A stretch of 64,000 bases of DNA from Mimosa pudica (GCA_029929735.1 JAKELP010000041.1:3099001-3163000); one strand, 5' to 3'. Shown: positions 13,158 to 25,602, numbered from the stretch's first letter. Translations and numbers: made by a program. Notes: generated by a model from the letters alone, not told the origin.

Positions 13158-13400
13158 CTACCTCCGTTCCTAAATATAAGACCTAGATAACTTTTTTTTT
13201 TGGAAAGATTAAGGTTGCGAAATAGGTTATTAAATCATGACATATTTGATATCTTTTTAGATAATCCATTAACTTATAGGTAACATAAACTAGTCTAAGA
13301 GAAAAAATTAGGTAAATCAATTTATAACTAACTTATTTTTTGCTTTTTTTAGGATTTTTCAAAAAAGTCATCTAGGTCCTATATTTAGGAACGGAGGGAG
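13158..13400. mobile_element. Stowaway-like MITE, copy B
   Basis: 243 bp with TA flanks. It is the same family and orientation as copy A; by eye only a handful of bases differ (for example CTACCTCCG instead of CTCCCTCCG at the left end). Confidence 0.92.
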
Positions 13401-13540
13401 TATTAACTTTCAGGGAAAAATCGATCCCTCTTATAAACTTTCAAGGCAAAATTGATCCAAGACAAATTTCCAAGGAAAAACTTATTCTCAGTACTTCCAA
13501 AGAAAATATGATCTAACCCAAAATTTTTTGGAAGATCTAG

Positions 13541-14480
13541 AAAAAATGCCACTTGAAATTAAAAATTTTAGATAAGTAATGTGTCAATGTTAGTGCTGTT
13601 AACATCTCATGATTAAGATTTTGGAATTGAAATGGTGTATAATTTTAGGGACTTTCCCTTTTTGTCCTCTAATAATAATAAGGGAAAATTAATAATTGTG
13701 CACATGAGGTTTACTTAAAATGTGCCAAGAAGGAGACTTTCTGAGGAGTAGTTGACAGATTGGAAGGTACCTGGCAGTTTCCAACTTTCCATGTTCCTTC
13801 CACCCTCAAGGCCGCCTTTGTTTCTTGGATATGAGAATTACTTTCCCAGTGCCACAAGATTATATGTAAAAAAAATAAAATTTTACATTAGTAAAATGAC
13901 AATAAAATCCTTCTAAAATTGAAAAAAAAAACGAATCATGCTTTTGAATAATGTAAATTCTAAATCAAAATATGAGGTTTTTATGTCTATTCTAAGACGT
14001 ATGTGTTTTATCTAAGTTGACTTTCCAATTGAGTTGCTAATTGTTTCATAAAATTATGAAATTATTAATAAGTTGAAAATGATTATTTTCTGCTTATAAA
14101 AATTATCACAACCTACTCCATTTTTTCATCAATAGTTGACAAGATTTATGTTAAAAATCTGGTCATGCTAGCATTAAAAAGGATTCCGATCCTTATCATA
14201 AAAATTTCCTAGTTTAGGGTAATAATTCACAACTCAATTGGAAAGCCAACTTATTAACTATGGTATATATTTTGTCCAAAAACAAAACTAAGGGGTATAT
14301 ATGTATCTTTTGGTCAAAATTTCTCATAGGTGTTCCATTTGAGATTTAAATAATTCAAGAGTCTGATTTGTAGTTTTTCAATTTCATAGGAACACTAGGG
14401 TCATTTTCGTTCCAATAATCTTTATCAGATATTTTAGAATAAATATTAAAAGAACAAGGACTTGGGGACTAAGAATAAAT
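13541..14480 (+). repeat. Diverged duplicate of the DNA upstream of FIS1
   Basis: Blocks such as ACTTTCCCTTTTTGTCCTCT, AACAGATTGGAAGG/GACAGATTGGAAGG followed by GGCAGTTTCCA, and the later ACTTGGGGACTAAGAA occur in the same order as at 15715-16720. The copies are clearly diverged and carry different insertions, so this is an old partial tandem duplication. Confidence 0.75.
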
Positions 14481-14494
14481 TGTTTTTGCAATTT

Positions 14495-14815
14495 TGGTTA
14501 TTTTGGATTTGTGCTTATTTTGGTTAGTTATGGTTTGTCTTTTTATCTTGTAGGTATCGGAGGGTATTATCATCTGCTGGGTGGATCCTCTCTGGTGCTT
14601 AGGAATGATCACAAGTATTATAAGCACCTACTGTTTTTTCAGTATTTCTATTCTTTTCTAGTTGCGATTATCTGAGCTGAATTTTTTTGTTGCTTCTTCA
14701 TTGGTTTTGATTTCACCCAATTATGATTACAAAGTTCATTGGGTTTTCTTAAATCTTTATAGCTGTTAAAGTTGAATAAATTTTATTTTATGTGGATAAC
14801 CGGATCCATTTGTTT
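14495..14815 (+). pseudogene. NIPA exon 2 fragment (duplicated, broken)
   Basis: This matches NIPA exon 2 plus the end of intron 1 and the start of intron 2. The acceptor context TTTTATCTTGTAGGT and the exon piece GGAGGGTATTAT are kept, and later intron blocks also match (AGCTGTTAAAGTTGAATAAA against GCTTGTTAAAGTTGGATCAA). Inside the exon a short insertion near CTGCTGGGTGGATCC shifts the frame and destroys the EPLWWLG motif. No other NIPA exon follows, so it cannot encode a transporter. Confidence 0.85.
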
Positions 14816-14956
14816 ACTGTGCTAATTGAGCTCCCTATCAATGTATTTCTGTGCTACACCCTTTTTTTTCCAATAGAAGCTAACCTCCTGAACTAAAAAG
14901 TAAACCATTGTTATACAATAGGTTGGGAATGTATGAAAGTTATGTTATTTGTTTTT

Positions 14957-15294
14957 GGGTGAAGGTGCAAAAATAATATTAAATTTAACCCTAGGAGCGT
15001 CTCTAATACCAAAGTTTAGTAAGGTACAAATAGAATACCCAACTTGGAATCCAGGTGCAAATATAGTATTTTCACTTATGGGAAATAAAATTTACATATA
15101 AAAAGACTCTTTTGCCCTCATTAATGAGGGGCATCTTGTCTTTTTATATCTTAATTTTATTTCCCTTAAGTGAAAATACTATATTTGTACCTGAACCCCA
15201 AGTTGGTACTATATTTACACCTCGCGAAACTTTTAGTATTATAAATACATTTTTTGAGTAAAGTTTAGTATCATATTTTTTTGCACGTTCGCCC
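14957..15294. mobile_element. MULE-like MITE (GGGTGAAGGTGCA family)
   Basis: 338 bp with inverted ends GGGTGAAGGTGCAAAAATAA and TTTTTTTGCACGTTCGCCC, and an inner inverted repeat around GTGAAAATACTATATTTG. The nine flanking bases, TTTGTTTTT and TATGTCTTT, agree at 7 of 9 positions, as for an aged 9-bp duplication. It is related to the elements at 25006 and 54624. Confidence 0.75.
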
Positions 15295-15657
15295 TATGTC
15301 TTTAACCAAAAGAAAGTTCTAGTGAGGCACACATTTTTCCTCTTAATCCACGGTCCTTGGAAGCAGTTACACTCATGATAAAAAAATTTGTCAATACTGG
15401 AAAAGTTTAGAAGGCATAATGAAGATGTCATACATTTAAGTGTACATATAAAATACAGTACTTATAGTACTTATATGGTTAAATATTTTCTTTAATTACA
15501 ATACAAATAAGCATCCAATTTACTTTTCTTTTATGTTGCAAATTGGTTAAGAAACCTTGCGTGTGCATACAAAAATGAAGTACACTTACAAGTTTATATA
15601 ACAAAAATGCAATTTAGTTAACCAACACAATTAAAACTTAAAAGAGTATTGATATAA

Positions 15658-15660
<3 letters not shown>

Positions 15661-15710
<50 letters not shown>
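15661..15710. repeat. (TA)n microsatellite
   Basis: About 25 TA units, just left of the FIS1-proximal duplicate block. Confidence 0.95.
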
Positions 15711-15714
<4 letters not shown>

Positions 15715-16720
15715 TAAAAAAATACCACTTGAATTTACAAATTTTAGATATGTAATGTATAATTGTAAATGTAAATACTGTCAAAATCTCATATTTATAC
15801 TTTGGAATTTAATATTTTATTTTCAGGACTTTCCCTTTTTGTCCTCTAATAAAAGTAATTAGGAATGAGACTTTCAAAGGAAGTTGTTAACAGATTGGAA
15901 GGCACCAGGCAGTTTCCATGGATCCCCCTCTATCATTTGTCTCTTAAAATTCAGAATTATTTCCCCACACAAATAATATATACGCGTAAACAATAAAAGT
16001 TCTACTATTGACAAAAAAAGACATTAGAATCCATCTAGAAACTGAAAAAGAACATGTAAGCCCCTTATATAATTATGAAAACCCTAAATCAAACAAAATG
16101 AGATTTATATATTTGACTTAAAAAGTTGACTCATTTTTTTCAAGCTGAATTGTAAATTGTTAACCTAAATAAAAATAGTATAATAAAACGAGAAAAGATA
16201 AATAAAATCCTCTGAATATGTAAAAGAACAATCAAGGTTACATACAGACACTAAATTAACCTCTGCAACATCCTCATTAACAAAATGCATATTTAACCAT
16301 ATTACGTTATACATATTAATAACTAGAGCATAACAATTAATCATAGCAACATCCTTATTAACCACACAACATTCCCATTCCAATTAACAACTAGAGTGTT
16401 GTAATTGACTTTGGTTGTCCTTTTGGAAATTTAGTGACTTTGATTGTCCTTTTATATATTCAGAGGACATTATTTGTCTTTTCCCCTAATAAAATTGAAA
16501 CATGAACTTATGATTTTACTATTTTAGAATACATACATCACAATTCACAGCTCATCTTCCTCTTTTGTTTTTGGCTACACAGATTCTTTAATTTAGTACT
16601 ACAATACAATTATGCACCAAAAATTTTCACAGGAGCCTAATGTGGGGTTTCAATATTTGAGGGGTGTGGTTTGTCCATTATCCAATAGAAATAGAAGAAC
16701 TTGAGGACTAAGAAATGTAT
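15715..16720 (+). repeat. FIS1-proximal copy of the duplicated upstream block
   Basis: The partner of 13541-14480, sharing ordered blocks such as ACTTTCCCTTTTTGTCCTCT and CAGATTGGAAGGCACC. This copy carries an extra MULE-like MITE at 16190-16486. Confidence 0.75.
16190..16486. mobile_element. MULE-like MITE in the FIS1 upstream region
   Basis: 297 bp with long inverted ends: GAGAAAAGATAAATAAAATC on the left pairs with the complement of TTATTTGTCTTTTCCCC on the right, and the pairing continues through CCTCTGAATAT. Flanks TAATAAAAC and TAATAAAAT differ only in the last of nine bases. No coding capacity. Confidence 0.78.
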
Positions 16721-16796
16721 GTGTGGATAGTATTTAGTTAAAAAAAGTTGGTTGCTAAGAAATGTGTCATGGTTTTGACTTTTGAGTAGTGGTTCA

Positions 16797-16804
16797 TATA
16801 TATA
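16797..16804 (+). promoter_or_regulatory. Candidate TATA box of FIS1
   Basis: TATATATA lies 45 bases before the end of the leader, at a workable distance from the ATG at 16849 and implying a short 5' leader of about 20 bases. Confidence 0.5.
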
Positions 16805-16848
16805 GTTTGAATTAAATAAATTTAAAGTTGAAGTTGAAGATTATTTGA

Positions 16849-19509
16849 ATGGCTAAGCTGGAAGCGAAGCTAGGGATGATGTTCGATTCCATCGGAAACT
16901 TCTTCTCCGGCAAGGATCAGCTTCCCTGGTGTGACTCTGACATCGTCGCTGTAAGCTTTTCTCTTTCTTTCTGTATTTTCTTATTCATATCTATTTTTTC
17001 CCTTCTCATTTAATTCCTATTTTTTCAACTCTACACACAAATAATTTGGATATATGTAGGAGGACTGTATTTTTCACGCCACATCGATTAATTGAGTTCT
17101 TGTTTTTCAATCTGCCTCATTAGTTGAAAGTATAACACTTATTTTCCCAATTTGATTATCTATTATTAAGGATGTTAGTTAAGTTAGTTAAAATAACGCG
17201 ATATTACTCATATGCCATAGCCATAGCCATAGCCAAATATCATGTTATTTGGATAATTTGAGAAAATATTGATGAGAATTGGATGATATAGCATAGCCAG
17301 ATATCATGTTATTTGGATAATTGGAAACAGTAGTTAGTAGGACCAAATCTATCTCCTCAAATAGGTCTTATATTTAGGACGGGAGGGAGTAGTACGTAAG
17401 TTGAGCTTAAACTTATAAAGGTTAGATATCTAGCATTTCAACAAGAGTATAGGCAGTTGTAATCATTGTTGCATCTTAGCATGTCTATGTGGCATGTTAG
17501 TAGGTCCCTTCCCTCTTGCTTAATGCAGAAATTCTGGTTTGAGTCTTTCTGGTAATGCTTATTGCTATTTGTGTTGCCCATTTCTACATCTCCTTCCATA
17601 CTTTTCTTTATTTTCAGCTCATTTAAAGGAAACATGATACTAACTGTCACACTTACTTGAAGGTGCTGTGTCAGCATATAATAGTTTGATTTTGTAGAAT
17701 ACGCTGTGTCAGACAGTGCCTACTGAACAACAACATCATTCAATCTTATCCTTGTGCTTTTCTTTTCCATTTTTCTTTTCGTACATTGAATTTCATATTT
17801 AACGTTTTATTCTAAAGTCTTATCAGTTACTTCATCTGCAGGCATGTGAAAGAGAGGTTGCTGAGGCTGGCTCAGATGAATTAATGAAAGAATGTCTCTT
17901 GCGTTTATCATGGGCTCTTGTTCATTCAAGACGACCTGAAGATGTGCAACGTGGGATAGCAATGCTTGAAGGTAGCATACAGGAATCAATGACATTTTAT
18001 ATACTAGCCACTCAATTCATTAACTTGCTGACATGCATGCATGCCCAAACTCCCACTCATAGTTTTTATCATTGAGGTTTTCTTACTAGAAAGCCTGTAT
18101 TGTTCAATTGCAAATGAATGGATTTGAAAATTTAGCCATTCTGCTATGATAACAGCATTGGCTAACCATATGATAATATGTATGTATGTGACAGCATCTT
18201 TACCTGGTACAACTGACCCGCTGCTACAGAGGGAGAGGCTATATCTTTTGGCTGTTGGGTATTATAGAAGTGGTGATTATTCGAGAAGCAGGGATCTTGC
18301 GGATAGATGTCTATTGGTATTTCTTTCAGTCTCCGGAGTTGTTTGTTTATCTAGGAAAATGCCTGCTCTTTAAGCTTGTGTAATGTTTTTGTTTTCTTCT
18401 TGGTCAATGTGAACTCCTTTATCTTTTTCTGTAAATCCTCTCAGATACTCATAGTTTATAATTGCATGATTGCCATCTCTATCTTGAGTTATATTGTTTA
18501 AAATGCATAAGTTGATTGGAAGAATCTGATTTCTATCATTGCAGAATTTTTATTTATCTAACGATTCTTGAACAAACATTGGACCATACTGTAAACGGTG
18601 GTTCTTCGTTTGACGTGTCAGCCAAATTTTAATTTAGAATTTCCACGACAGAAGCTTTATTTTAATTACCTGTTTGTTTGGTTGACATTAGTATAAGTTC
18701 ATTTCATATAGCTTCTGTGACAAGAATAAGTAAATGTATTTCTGAACTTGTTCTCTTCTCAAATACTGAAGTTTGATACATTGATCTTGAAAAAAGTTGA
18801 GGAAAACCTGGCAGAATGCATGTGTAATTTTGATTGGTTTTATGGCTAGTGAATATTTCCTCAACTTTAAGATATTGTCAAGTGCTTTTCACCATTTCCT
18901 TTACTGAATTTTAACCATTGCATCAACAACATATTGTTTTGTAGATTGCTTCTGACTGGAGACAGGCAATCACTCTTAAGAAGATAATTGAAGACCGGAT
19001 CACAAAAGGTTTCCTTAAACTTTTCCTGAATATTATTTTGATGATGATATCATATGATATACGGTGTCCTGAAGTTTTGTGGGAGAGAATCCTCTTCCCA
19101 GGCAATATCTATTGTACACTACCTTGTTCTCTTATGCATATGCTTTAGTGGGTCTAGAGCCATAGGGAGAAACTTTTGCATACATGTATCATACAAGTTA
19201 GTTGTACGAGGAGCTAATTAGAATTCACCAATGCTAATATTCCACATTCAGATATTTGCTTAGACACTCGTTAGTCTGAGCTTCTTTTGTCTCCTTGCAT
19301 CTAATTTTCCATGCGAGGAGTACATTGAACTTTTCTGGCATTAAAAGTAAGGGGTTCTTATTATTGTTTTGATTTCAGCACTGATTTTGTCTATTTGTCT
19401 TTTTGGCCCCTCGTCTATTGTAGATGGTGTCATTGGCCTTGGCATTGCTGCAACTGCTGTTGGACTGGTAGCAGGTGGGATTGCAGCAGCAGTATCGAGA
19501 AAGAAGTGA
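16849..19509 (+). CDS. FIS1: Mitochondrial/peroxisomal fission protein FIS1
   Basis: Five exons (16849-16950, 17842-17971, 18195-18316, 18945-19008, 19424-19509) join with GT-AG introns to 167 residues, the usual size of plant FIS1A/BIGYIN. FIS1 is a tail-anchored outer-membrane protein that helps organise fission of mitochondria and peroxisomes. Exon 1 gives the N-terminal arm and first helix (FFSGKDQLPWCDSDI). The tetratricopeptide-like bundle follows, with KECLLRLSWALVHSRRPEDV, QRGIAMLE and YLLAVGYYRSGDYSRSRDL. The C-terminus is one membrane segment (GVIGLGIAATAVGLVAGGIA) followed by the basic SRKK tail that directs the anchor. All key features are intact and no frame damage was found. Confidence 0.96.
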
Positions 19510-19529
19510 AAGAGTTCTTTTCATGCACT

Positions 19530-19617
19530 CAATGCTCAAGAAATGTAGTATTTACTACCTCTGTTTGCTTCATCAATGCTCAAGAAATGTAGTATTTACT
19601 GTCTCTATTTGCTTCAG
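19530..19617 (+). repeat. 44-bp tandem duplication in the FIS1 3' untranslated region
   Basis: CAATGCTCAAGAAATGTAGT begins two adjacent 44-base units (19530-19573 and 19574-19617) that differ at only a few positions, starting 21 bases after the stop codon. Confidence 0.9.
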
Positions 19618-20471
19618 ACTTAATAAGAAGTGGAAGAGCTGGTATATGTAATCTCAAAGTTGGATCGATCCTTTTGTTGAGATGTGTTGTGTATATATGT
19701 TCTCTTTAATATTTGACTTAGCATAAATGTTTGCTTTCAATTTCCATTTTAGTCTTTTTGCTTCTGTTTTGTCAATCTGGTTGGTAGTATTAGTAAGATT
19801 TATTGTCATGCTTTCTTGCTATCAAATATGGAGGAGGCCACTCTAGATACCAGCATATTTGTGGTGGTTTCTGAAGGCAGCGAAGTAGAGGATTTTGGGG
19901 AAAAACTAATGAATTGCTTCAAAGGATACAAAACAATACACTAGCTATAGATTTAACACAAGGTTTTAATGGTTAACATTTCCCCTGCTTCAACTTTCAA
20001 CTTTCAAATGATTTAGAAATGTTTTGCGATTCATTGAAACACAAACTATTTATCAAGAGCCCTGTGAAAATATTCGTAAATTCCATTTTGGTAACTGTAA
20101 TGAATTGACGTGTGATGTTTAGGGTACCGATCTGGAACTTTGATATTTTGAATGGTTTTAATTGGCTTTTTTGTTAATAAAATTTACTTTTCTGTTCGAG
20201 ATGGCGAGGACCCACGTTTATAGCTGGATGGGTTCAATACTTCAATACACACCTGAAATTAAAAATGCTAATTTTTAAGTCATCATTACCAAAGAGCCAC
20301 ACTCAAACATCGTCACTTAACATATCAAGTTACTCATTGGATCCAGTAAACCTGAAATTTATTGAAAATCATACTATGTTTAGTACATATGATTATATTT
20401 TGACTAGGCTTTCATTCTTCTCAAGTTCATAGAAACACAGATTCAAATTCTGTAAACTTGAATCTGTCAGG
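19618..20471. other. Intergenic, between convergent FIS1 and subtilase copy 1
   Basis: AT-rich sequence that should hold the two 3' untranslated regions. I see no gene, strong repeat or element here. Confidence 0.6.
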
Positions 20472-23200
20472 CTAATAATAAAACTGCCCAAATGACATCA
20501 CAACAAGTGGACTCTTCACCTTGTGTGTGCCATCTGACCAAACCATTGATGAGGAGATTGCAGTTCCATTTGAGATTCCCCCTCCAGCAACACTGACAAC
20601 AAAATACTTCTTTTCCTTCAATGATTTGAAGGAGAGAACTTGAGGGTGCACTGTAATATTTAACATGGACGATGCTGGTGCTAAAATGCTTGCTTTGTAG
20701 GTTGAATTGGCAAATCCAACATTTGTCACTCTCCTCACAAATTCAACCTTGAATGGAGTGGAAGGCTTAACATTAACTCCAAGTGTAGGATAATTCAGAT
20801 TCTTGACCAAGTCTCTCTGAGAAGATTTGTGACAACCACTACTAGTACTATTGTCTCCAGAAATCTGCTTAATCTGTGAAGTGTTAAAGCCATAATTGCA
20901 CAACATTTTCACATAACCTTGCTTGAATATTTCATAAACCAACCCAGGATCACTAGCTTGTACTGGATTCAAATGACCAGATCCATATTCAAACTCACCA
21001 ATAGCATCATCATAATAAGATTTCTTCATAGGTTTTGCTGTGGTTAAAATGGCAGATTTGATGGCTGAAGGTGACCAATCTGGATGAAGGCTCTTCAAAT
21101 ATGCAGCTATACCAGAAACATGAGGAGCAGCCATGGAAGTTCCTGATAAAATGTTGTAATTCACAGATCTTGTGTCACCTGAGAAATCTGAAACAGGAGC
21201 AACAGGTGAATAAGCAGCTAAAATATCAACCCCAGGAGCACTTATATCTGGCTTTAAGATCTCTGGTACTAAATTATTAGGCCCACGTGAAGAAAATTCA
21301 ACTGTAAGTGGAGCAGTTTTATCCACATAAACGTCACTCTTCTTTATCTCAGCTTTTGGGTCTTGTGTTGAATTTATGTAGGACCTAACTATATCAAAAT
21401 CTTCTTGGGAAATTTGCAATGAAGGTAGTGACACAATTTGTGATATATTTTCAAGTTCAGAATCATAAGATGTGGTGATGACTCCAACCACACCTTGTGA
21501 CTTAGCAGGGTCAAATGTAGACAGATTTCTACACAGAACAATCTTCCCTTGCACAAGGTTTGTGTCAAAACAAGAACATAAGGTTCCAAGATCTTTTGGA
21601 CAATCATCTGAATCAGAATTCACCTTAGCTATAGGAAACATTGTACCATTTGAGTTAAAAGCATTTATGGAATTTCCAACAATTGTCCTTCCATTCCCAA
21701 GAACAAGTTTATCAATGATTTTACGATCTGTGGTACTTGCTGCTACAGTTAGGATCCATGGTGCTATACTTGAGACAGAGGAAAATGAAGGGCCATAGTT
21801 TCCTGCCACTTGGACGGTGAGGATTTTTTTCTGCATGGCATGGAAAGATCCAATGGCTACTGAATCATAGAGGAAGTACTTTGGATAATCATTTGCTAGT
21901 GATATTGAAATGATGTGAACTCCATCTGCAATGGCATCATCAAAAGCAGACAATATATCTTCGTCCATGCAATTTCCTGATGCATCACAAACTGCATATG
22001 TAGCTATTCTAGCAGATGGAGCTCCTCCTCTTGCTGTGCCTGTTGCAGTTTCACAAAGTATAACAAAGATAATGAATGACAAGGTATGTGTTTTGAGCTA
22101 GTTCATGCTCAAAGGATTGAAAACGATCTCAGTGTCCAGGAATTGCCAAAAATAGTTAAATGATGAGGCATTGGTTTCTAAAATTTTCAAGGCATATGGA
22201 ATGCTGTTTTACAAAATTATACATATATTGTAAATATATTGATTAGTGAGAAATAAAAAGAACAAAGATGATGACTTGCATCATTCATAGAAGATCACAA
22301 GCTTATATATGACATAATTCATCAATGAATGAATCCCCAAACCCTTGAGATACTTGAGCGACACACAAATATGTACACACATACTTATACATGTTTTTTA
22401 TATATGTATGTTAATAACTTAGATGTTAAAACTAAAAGATGAATAGATAATAACTTGAAACTAGCATGTTCTAGTTAATTTAAGATCCTATGTATACAAA
22501 CACAAACACACATACCATTTGCAATGCCATAAAAGCTGACACCGTGAACAATGTTTCCAGCTGCTATAGAGGCAGTGTGAGTTCCATGACCAAATCCATC
22601 TCTTGCAGAATCAATACTTGCAGGATAGTGCCTTGCTCCAATGATCTTCTTGTTGCATGTGAAGTTCTTGCCACCTGCACAAGTCCCTCTCCATTTCTTA
22701 GGAACATCACTCAGACCATCATCACTAAAACTCTCAGATTCTGGCCACACTCCAGTGTCTAAAACCCCCACCACCACATCACTACTTTTAGTAGACAAAT
22801 TTTTATTTGTTGCTTTTGTCTCAAGGAATTCCATGAAATCCCATGATCTTGTTGTTTGGACTCTAAGTTGTTTGCTTTCAAAGATAGAGACAACCTCATG
22901 CATCTTAGCTATCTTGTCTCTTTGATCATTGGTGAGTTTGGCAGCAAAGCCATTGAAGCTCTTAGTGTAGCTTCGGATGAGGCAAGAAGTTGGCTGGTTA
23001 TGAACTTGTTGAAGAATTGTGAGGTGGTGTGAGGTTGGAGAATAAGAAGATGATGATGATTTCTTAGGAAGTGATCCCAAGTAGATGATGAAAGTCTTGG
23101 TATCATCACATGAAACTGAGGGAATGAGTGTGATGAATGAGTAGACAATAAGAATGATGGACATGGGAATGGAAGCTTTGGAATACTGCTTATTGGCCAT
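20472..23200 (-). CDS. Cucumisin-like subtilisin protease, copy 1
   Basis: Two exons (22516-23200 and 20472-22039) join to 750 residues. Order: signal peptide (SIILIVYSFITLIPSVSC), I9 inhibitor prodomain (FIIYLGSLP to SYTKSFNGFAAKL), S8 catalytic domain with Asp in VVVGVLDTGVWPES, His in GHGTHTAS, oxyanion Asn in AGNYGPS and Ser in LSGTSMAAPHVSG, a PA insert, then the Fn3-like end (RRVTNVGFANSTYKAS). Plant S8A proteases of this kind are secreted, self-mature by losing the prodomain, and act in the cell wall; the substrate cannot be read here. An upstream ATG at 23236 is in frame but sits too close to the TATA motif, so 23200 was chosen. SMAAPH replaces the commoner SMACPH. The intron falls inside the Gly codon of GIANG/TARGG. 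Confidence 0.92.
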
Positions 23201-23250
23201 TATTGTGAGCTTGCTATTGTTGTGTGTTTTGAACATTAGACCATGGTTCT

Positions 23251-23258
23251 ATATATAG
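23251..23258 (-). promoter_or_regulatory. Candidate TATA box of subtilase copy 1
   Basis: CTATATATAG, read on the - strand, lies about 50 bases before the chosen ATG at 23200. Confidence 0.55.
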
Positions 23259-23451
23259 AGTGTAAAGTATTGAGAGTATTTAACACTTTATTTTTTTTTT
23301 GTTATATTTTGTAAAATTTATTTTCAAGTGAAAGAAAGAGAGAGAGAGACTTGATTTATTTTTTCCCATTGTAAGGCATCCATTTGGATAGTTGTATCAA
23401 TTTTTATTTTTCTGAAAGTAGTCCACTAAATATATCTCATGATTTTAATTT

Positions 23452-24385
23452 GGGTTAAGGTGCATTTTTAGTACTCTAGAATATAACAAAGTGCACTTAA
23501 CATAATATACAATATTGTGGTCCATTTGTGATAACCAACAATTATTTTCGTGGCTTATTTAGTAACGACGTTAAATAAGTTAAGCTTGACCGTCATGTGT
23601 CAAATATTGACCGTTAAATTGTGGGGTAAAGGAGCATTTTCAGTACTCTAGAATATAGAAGGAGCACTAAACATAATATACAATATTTTAGTCCATTTGT
23701 GATAACTAAAAATTATTTTCATTGCTTATCTAGTAATTCGTTAGCTAAAACTCACTTTTGTTAGATAAAATCTAATGTGACATAATGATGTAATATATGT
23801 ATATTGAAATGACAATGTAACGAACATTATTTTGAGTTTATAACTATGTAATTAGATAGAAGTAACTCTTCTTCTATTACATCATAGGGTCATTAATTTG
23901 AGTCAAGCCAGTATGACCAACCCGTTTTAATTTGTGTCGAGCCAGTATGACCAACCCATTTTAACTCAGTAAGGCTAACCTGTTTAGTTTATAATTTTTT
24001 GCTTACACTTTTTATATATGTAAAATACTAATGACTTATTAGTTTATACATGCATGATATTAGGATAGTCTATGGATCTTTATAACTTTGTAGTGTTTAA
24101 TTATTTGACACTTTGAATAATATTGTGACTTAGTTGTTTATAGTGTTTAAATATTGTATATTATGTTTGATGCTCCTTCTATATTCTAGAGTACTGAAAA
24201 TGCTCCTTTACCGCACAATTTAACGGTCAAAATTTGACACATAACGGTCAAATTTAACTTATTTAACGTCGTTACTAAATAAGCCACGAAAATAATTCTT
24301 GGTTACCACAAATTGACCACAATATTGTGTATTATGTTAAGTGCACTTTGCTATATTCTAAAGTACTAAAAATGCACATTAACCC
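23452..24385. mobile_element. MULE-like element with ~240-bp inverted arms
   Basis: 934 bp, flanked by exact 9-bp duplications TTTTAATTT (23443-23451 and 24386-24394), the size typical of Mutator-like elements. The left end GGGTTAAGGTGCATTTTTAG pairs with the complement of the right end CTAAAAATGCACATTAACCC, and pairing continues for about 240 bases. Each arm holds two related units in tandem (AGTACTCTAGAATATA occurs twice on the left). There is no transposase, so it is non-autonomous. Confidence 0.9.
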
Positions 24386-25005
24386 TTTTAATTTTGTAAG
24401 GTTGAATTTATTTACATCCACTGAACTTGCTCTTCTCAATGTTCCACTTTTACTATGAGAGATTTAGTTAGGAAGTTTGATTTGGTCCTGCACATACGAC
24501 ATCAATCCATCTTTTGTGTAATATTCTTCTTTTTTTAAAAGCTGATTTGTCTAACCTACATTATATATTGAAGTGTTTCAGGAAGATGATATAAAGTTTG
24601 TCGTAACCAATTCAGTTATTTAGCTTATTAACATATCTAAATTAATCAGTTTTTACATTAGAGACTAGAATATCTATCAAATAGCTTGTCATAATATGTC
24701 TTATACAACATAATTGGGTTAAAAAATTTATTAAGCATGCATTTTTCATTGAAAAATGTCATATATACTCACAAATGATAAAAATTCCACATGTACTATT
24801 TTAAAAATATATAAAACACACACACATATTGGGGACATGACGTGACAAGATCTCTGTCTCATATGAAAGATGAATTTTGTCTTATCCTGAAATCTCTAGG
24901 ACATGTGGGATGGACTAGGATAGGAAAATATTGAACCTTATTAGAATAATCAATTCTATAAAAATTTAGTTCCAACACATGCATCCCAAAATATGATTTT
25001 TTTTA

Positions 25006-25602
25006 GGGCGAAGACCCAAAAATGATACATAACTATTGGCCAAGGAACAAAAATGATACATAACTATTGCAAGGTACACCAATGGTACCCAACTTTTAAT
25101 ATGGGATCAAAAATGATATTTTCACTAATATGACATTTAGATTACACATGAAAAGTCCAAAATACGCTTATAAATTAAATAAATTTTCTTCCTCACCCTC
25201 TCCTTCCTTAGCTTCTTTCTTCTACCAACACTTCCTTCAATAAATAACTCGTCCACCGGCGGCTTACACATCTTAAAGCACATAATTTCATTTCATTTTG
25301 CTACACGCACCGCTCTTTTGCTCTCATTTAACTTCTCCGTTTTCATGTTTTTGCAGCCTGATCGCCCTAACGAGTTGCTGAGAGTTGAAGCCACCGGTGG
25401 GCGAGTTATTTACTGAAGGAAGTGTTGGTAGAAGAAAGAAGCTAAGGAAGAAGAAGGTGAGGAAGAAAATTTATTTTATTAGTGAAAATATCATTTTTGA
25501 TCCCATGTTAAAAGTTGGGTACCATTAGTGTACCTTGCAATAGTTATGTATCATTTTTGTTCCTTGGCCAATAGTTTATGTATCAATTTTGGGCCTTCGC
25601 CC
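25006..25602. mobile_element. MULE-like hairpin element with possible captured core
   Basis: 597 bp, flanked by 9-bp duplications TTTTTTTTA (24997-25005 and 25603-25611). Ends GGGCGAAGACCCAAAAATGA and TTTTGGGCCTTCGCCC are inverted. The arms continue as a nearly full-length palindrome, with CCTTAGCTTCTTTCTTCTAC answered by GTAGAAGAAAGAAGCTAAGG. The non-paired middle (about 25265-25380) contains TTTTTGCAG, like a splice acceptor, then a short frame reading PDRPNELLRVEA, perhaps a captured exon edge. Confidence 0.85.

Larger units (their letters stand above)
11807..16796. other. Rearranged intergenic region between NIPA and FIS1
   Basis: About 5 kb without an intact gene. The NIPA 3' untranslated region comes first. 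It is followed by two Stowaway-like MITEs, a partial duplication of the FIS1 upstream DNA, a broken NIPA exon-2 copy, two MULE-like MITEs and a long TA repeat, each listed separately. Confidence 0.7.

Noticed and set aside
21071..21798. Plus-strand frames opposite subtilase copy 1
   Set aside because: They are the reverse complement of conserved subtilase exon sequence. The same applies to plus-strand frames at 22490-22925, 29222-29560, 30674-30971, 38055-38603, 47194-47463, 55416-55631 and 60827-61162.
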